A DNA stretch of 33,389 nt from an uncultured Oscillospiraceae bacterium (GCA_900543305.1 UQQZ01000025.1:1-33389); one strand, 5' to 3'; counted from the stretch's first letter, positions 7,429 through 15,696 are shown. Notes: generated from the letters alone by a model not told the origin. A program made the numbers and translations.

Positions 7429-8436
7429 TTGAAAGGCTTTGCTAAGTATTATGGCAAACGAATCATATGGTACCTGGTTACCTTGGTTGTTGCCGTATTC
7501 TTAAACTTTCTGCTTCCCCGTTTGATGCCAGGTGATCCTGTGGCACAGCTGGCAGCTACTGCCGTTGGTTCTTCCACAGACCCGTCGGCTTATGCGAGGA
7601 CGGTGGAACAGTATACGAAGGAGTTCGGTCTTGACAAGTCCCTTCCTGAGCAGTTCTTCATCTATGTGGGCAACTTGCTCCAGGGCAATATGGGTACTTC
7701 TCTTTCCAAATATCCCCGCACTGTTACCGACGTGTTGGGCGGCTCCATTGGCTGGACGCTGGCGTTGCAGCTTCCCGCTATTGCAGTTGGCTGGTTCTTG
7801 GGCAATACTTTGGGCGCCATTGCGGCTTACATCCGAAAAGGCGTAGACAAGGCCATTTTGCCAATTTTTATGTTCATCAGTAACATGCCTTCCTTTGGTT
7901 TGGCTTTCCTGTTGATCTACATTTTCCATTCGAAGTTGGGTGTTGCACCTTCAGGCGGTGGTTTCGCCTATGACTTGATTCCTGCGTTTACGCCGGAGTT
8001 TGTGGCTTCCGTCATTCAGCATTACCAGATGCCCTTCTGGACTATGGTTTTGATTGCTATCGGTGGACAGGCTATCGGCATGCGCTCCATGGCGATTTAT
8101 GAGCTGAATGCGGACTATGTAAAGTATAGCCGTTTCCTGGGCATCCGGGACAGCAAGATCATCATGTATGTGTTCCGCAACGCCATGCTGCCCCAGATTA
8201 CTGGTTTGGCTTTGTCCTTTGGTACTTCCATCGGCGGCAACCTGGTGGCTGAGATCGTTTACAGCTATCCGGGCATTGGTCAGACCATGTTCCAGGCCAT
8301 TGGCGCCCGGGATTATCCTCTGCTCTCTGGATGTACTTTGCTGATCACCATCATGGTGCTGATTGCAAACTTGGTGGTTGAAATTCTTTACGGCATTGTG
8401 GATCCTCGTGTCAAGGCTACTCAGATGGAATCTTGA
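7429..8436 (+). CDS. ABC importer permease, OppB/DppB type
   Basis: This is the first inner-membrane subunit of the importer, about 335 residues with six predicted spans. The N-terminal helix plus FLLPRLMPGDPVAQL is the classic OppB opening. The EAA loop near the end of the domain contains GIGQTMFQAIGARDYPLL, which docks to the ATPases. The start is uncertain. In-frame GTG 7420, ATG 7423 and TTG 7429 are all available. The best ribosome site, GAGGTGA (7417-7423), overlaps the first two but sits five bases before TTG 7429, so I favour TTG, giving MKGFAKYYGKR. It is followed by the partner permease 39 bp downstream. Confidence 0.93.
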   Translation: MKGFAKYYGKRIIWYLVTLVVAVFLNFLLPRLMPGDPVAQLAATAVGSSTDPSAYARTVEQYTKEFGLDKSLPEQFFIYVGNLLQGNMGTSLSKYPRTVTDVLGGSIGWTLALQLPAIAVGWFLGNTLGAIAAYIRKGVDKAILPIFMFISNMPSFGLAFLLIYIFHSKLGVAPSGGGFAYDLIPAFTPEFVASVIQHYQMPFWTMVLIAIGGQAIGMRSMAIYELNADYVKYSRFLGIRDSKIIMYVFRNAMLPQITGLALSFGTSIGGNLVAEIVYSYPGIGQTMFQAIGARDYPLLSGCTLLITIMVLIANLVVEILYGIVDPRVKATQMES

Positions 8437-8475
8437 TCGGTGGGCAAAGAACTTAAGAATAGGAGGTAACCATCT

Positions 8476-9723
8476 ATGGTGCAACAGATAAAACAAGCGT
8501 TCACCAATCCAAAATTTGTGGTGGGCTTTGTCATATTTGTACTGCTGCTGATCACGGCCTTCGTTTACCCGCTGATTTCCGTGTTTGAGCCGCTAGAATA
8601 TGTGGCTACGGGTTATGAAGCGCCTGGCACTTATGTTAATATCGTGGATGCCACCAACCAGGAAGGCGTCACTCTGAATGTGGATACCAGCGCTGGACGT
8701 CTCGACAGTATATTGAGCGAAGACCAGAAAGCGGATATGGTGGAATGGCTTGTCAAGTATGGTGGAGTTTCCGAGAGTGAAATCGACACCAGCGATACCG
8801 AAGCTTTTCTGGCTCTCTGGAATGAAAATTACGATTCCGGAGCAGATCAGAAAGGGTTGCGTACTTCTGACAAGCAGGCTTATGTCCGTCTGGACAAACA
8901 GATCAAGGCTGCTATGAGCAGTGATGAAATCATTCTTGCCTCTGAAAATGAGGAAGGTGAACTGGAAGAAACCAAGACGATTGCCGGCGACCAGTTTGTA
9001 TACACTGGCTCCGTGGCAAATACTTATACTTTCCCTCTGGGCACCGATAACTTCGGCGCCGACGTGATGACCAAACTGACCTCTTCCATCCAGGTCTCTC
9101 TGCGGATCGGTTTGGTAGCCGGTGTGATCGCCACACTGATTGGTTTGACGATCGGTCTGGTGGCTGGCTTCGTAGGGGGCTGGGTTGATAACGCATTGAC
9201 CTTCCTGACCAATATTTTCACGGTTATTCCCAGCTTTGTTATCTTGGTTCTGATTTCCAACTCCATTAGCGAATCTGCCCGTGGAGCTACCGTTGTATCC
9301 GTTATCATCGGCCTAACGGCCTGGCCTTGGACGGCCCGTTCGGTACGTTCCCAGGTGTTGTCCCTGCGGAACAGAGATCACGTGAATCTGTCCAAGCTTT
9401 CCGGACATGGCATGCCTCGGATTATTGTTCAGGATATTCTTCCTTATGTGGCGTCCTATGTAGTGATGGCCATGATCCTGCAGATTTCTTCTGGCATCCT
9501 GTCGGAAGCCCAGCTTTCCATGTTGGGTCTTGGGCCCTCTACCGCGACTACAACTACCTTGGGCATCATGATGAACTGGGCACAGCAGTTTGCTGCCATT
9601 CAGAGTGATTCTTGGTGGGCGTTCATCCCCGTGGTGCTTTCGATCACGCTGATCACATTCTCGCTGAACCTGATGAATACCGGTCTGGACCAGGTGTTCA
9701 ATCCGCAGTTGCGAGACGACTGA
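8476..9723 (+). CDS. ABC importer permease, OppC/DppC type, with large extracytoplasmic insert
   Basis: This is the second membrane subunit, 415 residues, versus roughly 280-310 for ordinary OppC proteins. One span lies at about residues 14-36. The conserved FPLGTDNFGADVMTKL motif, which normally follows soon after the first span, appears only at about 186-201. Between them is a ~150-residue hydrophilic, acidic region (about 37-185), which topology places outside the membrane. The remaining five spans and the EAA loop (LSKLSGHGMPRIIVQDILPYV) are normal. The insert contacts the substrate side and may be a docking element for the binding protein; that role is inferred. The ATG 8476 follows AGGAGG (8461-8466). 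Confidence 0.93.
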   Translation: MVQQIKQAFTNPKFVVGFVIFVLLLITAFVYPLISVFEPLEYVATGYEAPGTYVNIVDATNQEGVTLNVDTSAGRLDSILSEDQKADMVEWLVKYGGVSESEIDTSDTEAFLALWNENYDSGADQKGLRTSDKQAYVRLDKQIKAAMSSDEIILASENEEGELEETKTIAGDQFVYTGSVANTYTFPLGTDNFGADVMTKLTSSIQVSLRIGLVAGVIATLIGLTIGLVAGFVGGWVDNALTFLTNIFTVIPSFVILVLISNSISESARGATVVSVIIGLTAWPWTARSVRSQVLSLRNRDHVNLSKLSGHGMPRIIVQDILPYVASYVVMAMILQISSGILSEAQLSMLGLGPSTATTTTLGIMMNWAQQFAAIQSDSWWAFIPVVLSITLITFSLNLMNTGLDQVFNPQLRDD

Positions 9724-9739
9724 GAAGGGAGAAGCGATT

Positions 9740-10750
9740 ATGGCCAAATATATGCTTGAAGTCAATAAACTGAAAACAAAATACGTAACGCGTTTTAAAG
9801 AAGACGTGTACGCGGTGGACGGTGTGTCCCTGAAAATTGAGGAAGGCCGTTCCCTGGGCATTGCCGGTGAATCCGGTTGTGGTAAATCCACTCTGGCTCT
9901 GAGCTTGATGGGTTACTACTTTGCCCCGCTGCATTACATGAGCGGCGACATTATTATCGATGGGGTTAATATATCCGGCATGAAGCCGGACGAGGTTCGG
10001 AAAAAGATCTTGGGCAGTGAGATTGCCTATATTCCGCAGGCAGCCATGAACGCTCTGAACCCTACCCAGAAAATCATCCGCTTTATCGAGGACGTGATTC
10101 ACGTTCACGACAAGAGCATGTCCAAAAAGGACATTTATGATATGGCTGTAGAGCGGTTCCGGATTCTGGGCTTGCCTCCGGAAGTGCTGCAAAAGCACGC
10201 GGTGGAGTTGTCCGGCGGTATGAAACAGCGTACAGTTATCGCCATTTCCACCATTTTGTCTCCCAAGGTGCTGATCGCTGACGAACCCTCTTCCGCTCTG
10301 GACGTTACCAGCCAGAAGATGGTTATCAAAATGATGCGTGACCTGATGGAGAAGGGCTTTATCAAATCCATGATCTTCATCACCCACGAGCTGCCCCTGC
10401 TGTACAATGTGACCGATGACATCATGGTGATGTACGCCGGCCAGATTGTGGAAAAAGGCACGGCAAAAGAAATGGTGTTTGACCCGGTGCATCCCTATTC
10501 CAAGGGTCTGATGGGCTCCATCATCGTGCCGGAAGAGGGCACTCGCGACGTGAAACTGGAAGCAATTCCCGGCACACCCCCCAACCTGAAGCGGCCTCCC
10601 GCTGGCTGCCGCTTCGCACCTCGGTGCAAGTATGCGAAGCCGGAGTGCAAGATGTACGAGGTTCCCGAGAAAGAATTCGGGACAGGGCGGATGTACCGTT
10701 GCATTTACGACGTGGACTATCTGAAGGAGGTGTACGGACGAAATGGCTAA
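9740..10750 (+). CDS. ABC importer ATP-binding subunit, OppD/DppD type
   Basis: This cytoplasmic ATPase drives the importer as a heterodimer with the next gene product. In its 336 residues it has Walker A GESGCGKST (43-51), signature LSGGMKQR (157-164), Walker B VLIADEP (177-183) and the switch His in FITHELPL. The C-terminal oligopeptide-transport extension contains HPYSKGL and a Cys cluster (CRFAPRC...C...C), which in related DppD proteins can bind an iron-sulfur cluster. The ATG at 9740 follows GAAGGGAGAAG. It overlaps the next gene by eight bases, indicating translational coupling. Confidence 0.94.
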   Translation: MAKYMLEVNKLKTKYVTRFKEDVYAVDGVSLKIEEGRSLGIAGESGCGKSTLALSLMGYYFAPLHYMSGDIIIDGVNISGMKPDEVRKKILGSEIAYIPQAAMNALNPTQKIIRFIEDVIHVHDKSMSKKDIYDMAVERFRILGLPPEVLQKHAVELSGGMKQRTVIAISTILSPKVLIADEPSSALDVTSQKMVIKMMRDLMEKGFIKSMIFITHELPLLYNVTDDIMVMYAGQIVEKGTAKEMVFDPVHPYSKGLMGSIIVPEEGTRDVKLEAIPGTPPNLKRPPAGCRFAPRCKYAKPECKMYEVPEKEFGTGRMYRCIYDVDYLKEVYGRNG

Positions 10751-11561
10751 TCTGGGGAAATCCGTGCTTAAAGGCGAAGGAATCACCAAGGTGTTTGGTT
10801 ACGGCAAAACGAGAACTGTAGCTGTGGACCATGTGGATTTCGATTTCCGGGAAGGAGAGGTTATCTCCATTGTAGGCGAGTCCGGCTCCGGTAAGACCAC
10901 CATTGCCCGGATGATTCTGGGGTTGATCAACATTACCGAGGGCAATCTGCTTTTCAATGGCCAGCCTCGGGATATTTCCTCCGGAAAGAAAAGGAAAGAG
11001 TATTGGAAGAATATCCAGGCCGTGTTCCAGGATCCTTTCTCCTCTTTCAATATGTTCAATAAAATCGACGACCTGCTGTTGGACTGCATCAACATGACCG
11101 GCGGCAAACACTTCTCCAAGGAGAAGAAGGATGAATTGATGACGGAAGCGTGCTCCTTCGTGAACCTGAAGTACGCTGAGTTGACCAATAAATATCCCTT
11201 CGAGCTCTCTGGCGGCCAGATGCAGCGTTTGATGATTGCCCGTATTTTCCTGCTCAAGCCCAAGATCCTCATCGCGGACGAGCCCACCTCCATGGTGGAC
11301 GCCTGCTCCCGCGCCACGATTCTGGACATGCTGCTGAAATTGCGGGATGAGATCAACATGACCATCATCTTCATCACCCACGACATTGGCTTGGCTTACT
11401 ATGTGTCCGACTCCGTGTACATTATGGAACATGGTAAATTTGTTGAGTCCGGTTCTGCGGAGGAAGTAATCATCAATCCCAAGGCGGCTTATACGAAGCG
11501 GTTGATCAGCGACGTGCCCAAGATTTACAGCGAGTGGGATCTTTCCACCGTGGGTGAATAA
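10743..11561 (+). CDS. ABC importer ATP-binding subunit, OppF/DppF type
   Basis: This is the second ATPase, 272 residues, with Walker A GESGSGKTT (45-53), Q-loop VFQDP, signature LSGGQMQR (155-162) and Walker B ILIADEP followed by TSMVDA. Most OppF proteins have TSALD at that point. TSMVDA is what I recall from the oligosaccharide-type branch of this family, which supports a sugar rather than a peptide ligand. This is suggestive, not proof. It lacks the Cys-rich C-terminal extension present in OppD, so it is shorter than typical OppF. The ATG lies inside the end of the upstream gene, after a GGAGGTG site at about 10726-10732. Confidence 0.93.
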   Translation: MANLGKSVLKGEGITKVFGYGKTRTVAVDHVDFDFREGEVISIVGESGSGKTTIARMILGLINITEGNLLFNGQPRDISSGKKRKEYWKNIQAVFQDPFSSFNMFNKIDDLLLDCINMTGGKHFSKEKKDELMTEACSFVNLKYAELTNKYPFELSGGQMQRLMIARIFLLKPKILIADEPTSMVDACSRATILDMLLKLRDEINMTIIFITHDIGLAYYVSDSVYIMEHGKFVESGSAEEVIINPKAAYTKRLISDVPKIYSEWDLSTVGE

Positions 11562-11627
11562 GGGCATCTGCAGACTGTTTCGACAAACAGATCACAAGAA
11601 TTCCTTTCATAATATCACAAAGGCGCC

Positions 11628-11660
11628 CAAGGCCCCTGTTCCTCCCGAACAGGGGCCTTG
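11628..11660. terminator. 14-bp perfect hairpin downstream of the ABC operon
   Basis: CAAGGCCCCTGTTC (11628-11641) pairs perfectly with 11647-11660 around a CTCCC loop. Neither side has a T-run, so it is either a non-canonical terminator, an RNA 3'-end protector or a protein-binding palindrome. It lies between convergent transcripts. Confidence 0.5.
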
Positions 11661-11683
11661 AGCTATTGGGGACCTGCCATGAG

Positions 11684-11719
11684 AAAAAAAGCTCTCCGGA
11701 TTTTTCCGGAGAGCTTTTT
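11684..11719. terminator. Bidirectional Rho-independent terminator
   Basis: GCTCTCCGGA (11691-11700) pairs with TCCGGAGAGC (11705-11714) over a TTTT loop. A7 precedes it and T5 follows it, so it can end transcripts from both the ABC importer (plus) and the PTS gene (minus). Confidence 0.88.
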
Positions 11720-11736
11720 CGTGGACAGATTACCTT

Positions 11737-12882
11737 TTATACATCCAGTTTCATATCGCCGTCTTTGACCCAGCCCAGCTTCCGCAGTCCCTGGTTGATG
11801 ATCCAGGAGAACAAGGCAGGAAGCACAAAGCACAGGAGAATCAAACCGATCCAGTCCATGGGGGTAATGGCTGCTTTCAAGCCGTTGGCCACATCGTTTA
11901 CCCAACCGTCCACCACGCCGATCTGACCTACCAATCCGCAGGTGCCCATGCCGCTGGAGATGGGCGCACCGTTCATTTCCAGATGGAACAGGCAGGTGGC
12001 CATGGGGCCGGTAATGGCGGAAGCCAGTGTGGGAGCAATCCAGATTCGGGGATTCTTGACGATGTTGGGCACTTGCAGCATAGAGGTGCCCAAGCCTTGG
12101 GCCACCAGGCCGCCCCATTTGTTTTCCCGGAAGCTGATCACGGCAAATCCAACCATTTGAGCACAGCACCCTGCAACAGCGGCGCCGCCGGCCAAACCGG
12201 TCAACGTCAAAGCAGCACAGATAGCCGCGCTGCTGATGGGCAGGGTCAAGGCGATGCCCACCAACACGGAAACAAAAATACCCATCAGGAAGGGCTGGAG
12301 ATTGGTAGCCCACATAATCAGCTGTCCCACTGCATAAGCGGCGCCGCCAATGGGTGGGGCCAACACATAGGCCAGCAGAGAACCGGAAAGAATGGTCACC
12401 AAAGGAGTGACCAGAATGTCAATGGGGGTCTTTTTGCTGACCAGCTTGCCCAGTTCCGCGGCGATGATGGCCAGTACCAATACGGCCAAAGGACCGCCGT
12501 CTCCTCCCAGGGTGTTGGCTGCGCTGCCAACTGCTGCCAGAGAAAAGAGCACCAGAGGCGGTGCTTTCAAAGCAAAACCAATGGCAACAGCCATGGCAGG
12601 ACCGGCCATAGACTTGGCGAAGTCGCCAATTTCGGTGAGCACCGGAATGCCCAGCTGAGTACCCACGGTGGAAATGATGGTTCCAATGAGCAAAGAAGCG
12701 AACAGGCCTTGGGCCATGGCGCTCATGGCGTCTACCAGGTAGAGCCTGCTGTAAGACTTGACGGTTTCCCAAACGCCCTGTTTTCCTTGGGCGCCCGAGT
12801 TATGTTTTGTATCTGCCAAAATAAATTTCTTCCCTTCTTCATTGAGAGGGAACGGAGAAAAACCGGGAGAGCGGTCTTTCAC
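11737..12882 (-). CDS. PfoR-like PTS EIIC membrane protein (EIIC_2 family)
   Basis: This is a very hydrophobic protein of 381 residues (about ten spans) resembling the EIIC_2 / PfoR-like group of phosphotransferase permeases. Recognisable parts are TLGGDGGPLAVLVLAI, PISSAAICAALTLTGLAGGAAVAGCCAQM and ISSGMGTCGLVGQIG. Members are annotated as PTS sugar transporters without fused IIA/IIB domains; the substrate is not established, and the Clostridium perfringens PfoR relative was named as a toxin regulator. No IIA or IIB gene is nearby. The start is ambiguous. GTG 12882 has a GGAG site but lies within a stable hairpin. TTG 12819 (giving MADTKHNSG, 360 aa) lies just after that hairpin with an AAGGGA site and may be the real start. 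Confidence 0.82.
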   Translation of the reverse strand: MKDRSPGFSPFPLNEEGKKFILADTKHNSGAQGKQGVWETVKSYSRLYLVDAMSAMAQGLFASLLIGTIISTVGTQLGIPVLTEIGDFAKSMAGPAMAVAIGFALKAPPLVLFSLAAVGSAANTLGGDGGPLAVLVLAIIAAELGKLVSKKTPIDILVTPLVTILSGSLLAYVLAPPIGGAAYAVGQLIMWATNLQPFLMGIFVSVLVGIALTLPISSAAICAALTLTGLAGGAAVAGCCAQMVGFAVISFRENKWGGLVAQGLGTSMLQVPNIVKNPRIWIAPTLASAITGPMATCLFHLEMNGAPISSGMGTCGLVGQIGVVDGWVNDVANGLKAAITPMDWIGLILLCFVLPALFSWIINQGLRKLGWVKDGDMKLDV

Positions 12883-13093
12883 CGTTCCTTCTCCGTGGTT
12901 TTTCGGTGCCTTTCCCGCTGCCAGGCACAGGCAAAAAAGATGCGGGGAATCTATATTGGCTATGTTGCCCGGGGAGGATGTCCGTTTTCGGCTTGGAGAT
13001 CGCCGCCGGAGGTTTTCCGGCTTGTCTGGTCGTCTCTAAGGGAGTACTGGCGGTACCTCCCACCCGGGCCGTTTTGGTTACTGAGATATGATA
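12852..13093 (-). promoter_or_regulatory. Structured leader and probable promoter of the PTS EIIC gene
   Basis: On the minus strand an extended -10 box, TGGTATCAT (13096-13088), has no good -35 and would start RNA near 13081. The ~200-260-nt leader has three stem-loops: GGGAGGTAC/GTACTCCC with one bulge (13061-13040), GCCGGA/TCCGGC (13021-13005), and ACGGAGAA/TTCTCCGT (12896-12852). The last encloses an inner CGGT/ACCG pair at 12884-12872. It covers the GTG 12882 start and its ribosome site. I recognise no known riboswitch or antiterminator motif. Confidence 0.4.
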
Positions 13094-13131
13094 CCACAGA
13101 CTGGAAAAAAAGAAAAGTTTTTTCTTGCCGC

Positions 13132-13158
13132 AAAAAAAGGACCGCCTTCCGGCGGCCC
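13132..13158 (-). terminator. Terminator of the isomerase gene
   Basis: On the minus strand GGGCCGCC pairs with GGCGGTCC over a GGAA loop (one G-U pair), followed by seven T. It separates the isomerase transcript from the PTS gene downstream. Confidence 0.85.
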
Positions 13159-13174
13159 TTCCAGGGATGCGTTT

Positions 13175-14065
13175 TTAGTGAATGTTTTCCTTGAGCCAAG
13201 CGCAGTCCTCTGCCAGACACTGGTCGTGATCGGTGTAGAAGTTTTCCCGTTCTACCACCCAGAATGCCTCGAAGTCCTGCTCGTCCAGGGCGTTCTTGAT
13301 TTCCTGCCAATCGATGTTGGACTCAGGGGCGCCCAGCTTGCACTGGACCTCAAACCGCTTTCTGCCTTCGGGGCTCTGGTTACGGGCATTGAATTGTTCC
13401 AGCATTTTCTGGCGCTCTTCCAGGGGCAGCGCCTTCACGTTGGCAAAGGGACTGGCGCCGCCGGCAGGGGCGTCCTTGGCGGAAGCGGGCCTAGGTCCAG
13501 GTCCCTGAACACGGCAATTCTCTTTCACATGGATGGCCACAATCCGGTTGCGGTATTTCCGGATAAAGGAGGGGGGATAAGTACCGGCATTCATGGCCCA
13601 GCCGCAGTCCAGCTGCATGAAGCACTTGCTGGAGTTGTTCAGCACATGTTCCATAATGGGCAGGCCTTCATCTACATAAAATTCCTTGCTGTGATTGTGG
13701 TAGCCTACCTTGATGCCGTAAGGTTCCGCCATGGTAGCCATCTCATCCAGTTCCTTGGCCAGGGCAATGGCCTCTTCTTTGTTGCAGAAATCAGTGCTGG
13801 CCCAGATAACGGCTTTTCCGCCCAGAGCGGCCATTTTTTTGACGATCTCCTCTGTGGGTTTGGCGTGAATGGAGACGATCTCCAGACCAGTTTCCTCTGC
13901 CCACTTTTTGATGTCTTCCACATCGTTGTCCAGGTCTACAGGCAGCAGTTCCACGCCGTCATATCCCAGAGACTTGATGGTTTGAAACTTTTCCAGCAGG
14001 GTGCGTCCCAGTCCCAGATAACTTTCGATGCCCCCGAAGGAATAAGTTCCGATGTTGACTTTCAT
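13175..14065 (-). CDS. Sugar phosphate isomerase/epimerase-like TIM barrel
   Basis: This 296-residue protein belongs to the xylose-isomerase-like / AP-endonuclease-2 superfamily of metal-dependent TIM barrels that isomerise or epimerise sugars and inositols. Barrel motifs are GYDGVELLPVD (34-44), VSIHAKP (64-70), GYHNHSKEF (121-129), QLDCGW (151-156), IVAIHVKE (176-182) and VVERE near 270. The conserved His, Asp and Glu residues look suited to binding a divalent metal. Residues about 185-250 form a Pro/Gly/Ala-rich then charged insertion before the last strand, which is unusual in a protein this short. The start is ATG 14065, five bases after GGGAGGTT; the longer frame to 14131 covers the promoter and is rejected. 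The substrate is unknown. Confidence 0.85.
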   Translation of the reverse strand: MKVNIGTYSFGGIESYLGLGRTLLEKFQTIKSLGYDGVELLPVDLDNDVEDIKKWAEETGLEIVSIHAKPTEEIVKKMAALGGKAVIWASTDFCNKEEAIALAKELDEMATMAEPYGIKVGYHNHSKEFYVDEGLPIMEHVLNNSSKCFMQLDCGWAMNAGTYPPSFIRKYRNRIVAIHVKENCRVQGPGPRPASAKDAPAGGASPFANVKALPLEERQKMLEQFNARNQSPEGRKRFEVQCKLGAPESNIDWQEIKNALDEQDFEAFWVVERENFYTDHDQCLAEDCAWLKENIH

Positions 14066-14102
14066 ACAATAACCTCCCAAAAGTAAAATGGTTCCAATTG
14101 TT

Positions 14103-14131
14103 ATCATACCTTGGAGTGGGAGGATTGTCAA
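14103..14131 (-). promoter_or_regulatory. Promoter of the isomerase gene
   Basis: TTGACA (14131-14126) and TATGAT (14108-14103) on the minus strand lie 17 bp apart, close to consensus. The sequence after it, AACAATTGG..., may hold an operator, but I cannot name a regulator. Confidence 0.8.
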
Positions 14132-14208
14132 TCCCTCTAAAAATAAATTTATATAGATAAAAAATCTATTGCAATCAACGAAAAATACACCTGGCCTGAA
14201 TCATACGT

Positions 14209-14243
14209 AAAAAAGAGCACCCGGGTTTTTGGCCCGAATGCTC
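14209..14243 (-). terminator. Terminator of gdhA
   Basis: On the minus strand GAGCATTCGGG (14243-14233) pairs with CCCGGGTGCTC (14225-14215), including two G-U pairs, followed by six T. It begins about 35 bp after the gdhA stop codon. Confidence 0.87.
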
Positions 14244-14277
14244 TCATTTTATGTTGTTAAAGATGTACCTCTGGCGA

Positions 14278-15609
14278 TCAGATTACACCCTGAGCCAGCA
14301 TGGCGTCGGCCACTTTCAGGAAGCCGGCGATGTTGGCGCCCATGACATAGTTCTTGGGATGGCCATACTTCTCAGCGGCCGCATCGGCGTTTGCGAAGAT
14401 GTTCTCCATGATGCCCTTCAGCTTGGTGTCCACTTCTTCGAAGGTCCAGGAAAGGCGCTCGCTGTTCTGGGTCATCTCCAGAGCGGAGGTGGCTACGCCG
14501 CCGGCGTTGGCAGCCTTGCCAGGAGCAAACAGAACACCGGCATCCTGGAGGATCTTGGTGGCCTCGATGGTGGTGGGCATGTTGGCGCCTTCGGCCACAG
14601 CCAGAACACCGTTGGAAACCAGCATCTTGGCATCCTCTTCCAGCAGTTCATTCTGAGTGGCGCAGGGCAGAGCAATGTCGCACTTGATGCTCCACACGCC
14701 GCGGCCCTCGTGATACTCGGACTCGGGACGATATGCCTTGTAGGCAGTCAGGCGCTGACGCTTGACTTCCTTGATCTCCTTGATGGCATCCAGGTTGATG
14801 CCTTCGGGATCGTAGATCCAGCCGGTGGAGTCGGACATGGTGACCACCTTGGCACCCATCTGCTGTGCCTTCTCGCAAGCGTAGATGGCCACGTTGCCGG
14901 CGCCGGAAATCACCACGGTCTTGCCCTTAATGTCGATGCCGTTCTTCTTCAGCATGGCGTTGGTGAAATACAGCAGGCCATAGCCGGTGGCTTCGGTACG
15001 GGCCAAAGAGCCGCCATAGGTCAGGCCCTTGCCGGTGAGCACGCCTTCGAAGGCGTTGCGGATCCGCTTATACTGGCCGAACATATAGCCGATTTCCCGG
15101 GCGCCGGTGCCGATATCGCCGGCAGGGACGTCGGTGTCAGGGCCGATGTGCCGGAAGAGCTCGGTCATGAAGCTCTGGCAGAAAGCCATGATCTCCCGGT
15201 CGGATTTGCCCTTGGGATCGAAATCGGAACCGCCCTTGCCGCCGCCGATGGGCAGGCCGGTCAGGCTGTTCTTAAAGATCTGCTCAAAGCCCAGGAACTT
15301 GATGATGCCCAGGTTGACGGAGGGATGCAGACGCAGGCCGCCCTTGTAGGGCCCGATGGCGGAGTTAAACTGGACCCGGAAGCCACGGTTTACCTGCACC
15401 TTGCCGTTGTCGTCCACCCAAGGCACGCGGAACATGATCTGGCGGTCGGGCTCGGTGATACGCTCCAAGATACCGGCGGCCTCATACTGGGGATTGGCCT
15501 GAATGACGGGCTCCAGAGAGGTGAGAACCTCGGTGGCAGCCTGGATGAATTCGGGCTCGTTGGGATTCTTCTTTTTCAGCAGCTCGAGCTGTTCGCTGAC
15601 ATAGGACAT
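14278..15609 (-). CDS. gdhA: Glutamate dehydrogenase (NADP-type, hexameric)
   Basis: GdhA interconverts glutamate and 2-oxoglutarate plus ammonia, either assimilating ammonium or fuelling amino-acid fermentation. The 443-residue protein has the family's GPYKGGLRLHPSVN, LTGLPIGGGKGGSDFDPKGKSD (catalytic Lys within the Gly-rich loop) and the VISGAGNVAIYA dinucleotide-binding motif. The layout matches the ~445-450-residue NADP-linked class I enzymes; cofactor preference cannot be proven by eye. ATGs at 15615 and 15609 both follow GGAGGG (15624-15619). Spacing is 3 nt to the first and 9 nt to the second, so ATG 15609 (MSYVSEQL) is chosen. It is monocistronic, with its own promoter and terminator. 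Confidence 0.96.
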   Translation of the reverse strand: MSYVSEQLELLKKKNPNEPEFIQAATEVLTSLEPVIQANPQYEAAGILERITEPDRQIMFRVPWVDDNGKVQVNRGFRVQFNSAIGPYKGGLRLHPSVNLGIIKFLGFEQIFKNSLTGLPIGGGKGGSDFDPKGKSDREIMAFCQSFMTELFRHIGPDTDVPAGDIGTGAREIGYMFGQYKRIRNAFEGVLTGKGLTYGGSLARTEATGYGLLYFTNAMLKKNGIDIKGKTVVISGAGNVAIYACEKAQQMGAKVVTMSDSTGWIYDPEGINLDAIKEIKEVKRQRLTAYKAYRPESEYHEGRGVWSIKCDIALPCATQNELLEEDAKMLVSNGVLAVAEGANMPTTIEATKILQDAGVLFAPGKAANAGGVATSALEMTQNSERLSWTFEEVDTKLKGIMENIFANADAAAEKYGHPKNYVMGANIAGFLKVADAMLAQGVI

Positions 15610-15667
15610 AGACATTTTCCCTCCATACTGCAAGTTGAATTTTAAAATCTTGCAAAATTACATTGCT

Positions 15668-15696
15668 ATCTTATCATAATAGGCTGGATTTGACAA
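15668..15696 (-). promoter_or_regulatory. Probable gdhA promoter
   Basis: TTGTCA (15696-15691) and TAAGAT (15673-15668) on the minus strand lie 17 bp apart, giving a leader of about 50 nt. A TATGAT nearer the -35 is spaced too closely. Confidence 0.55.

Noticed and set aside
14251..15645. Long plus-strand frame opposite gdhA
   Set aside because: Antisense shadow caused by GC-rich codon use; glutamate dehydrogenase motifs are on minus.
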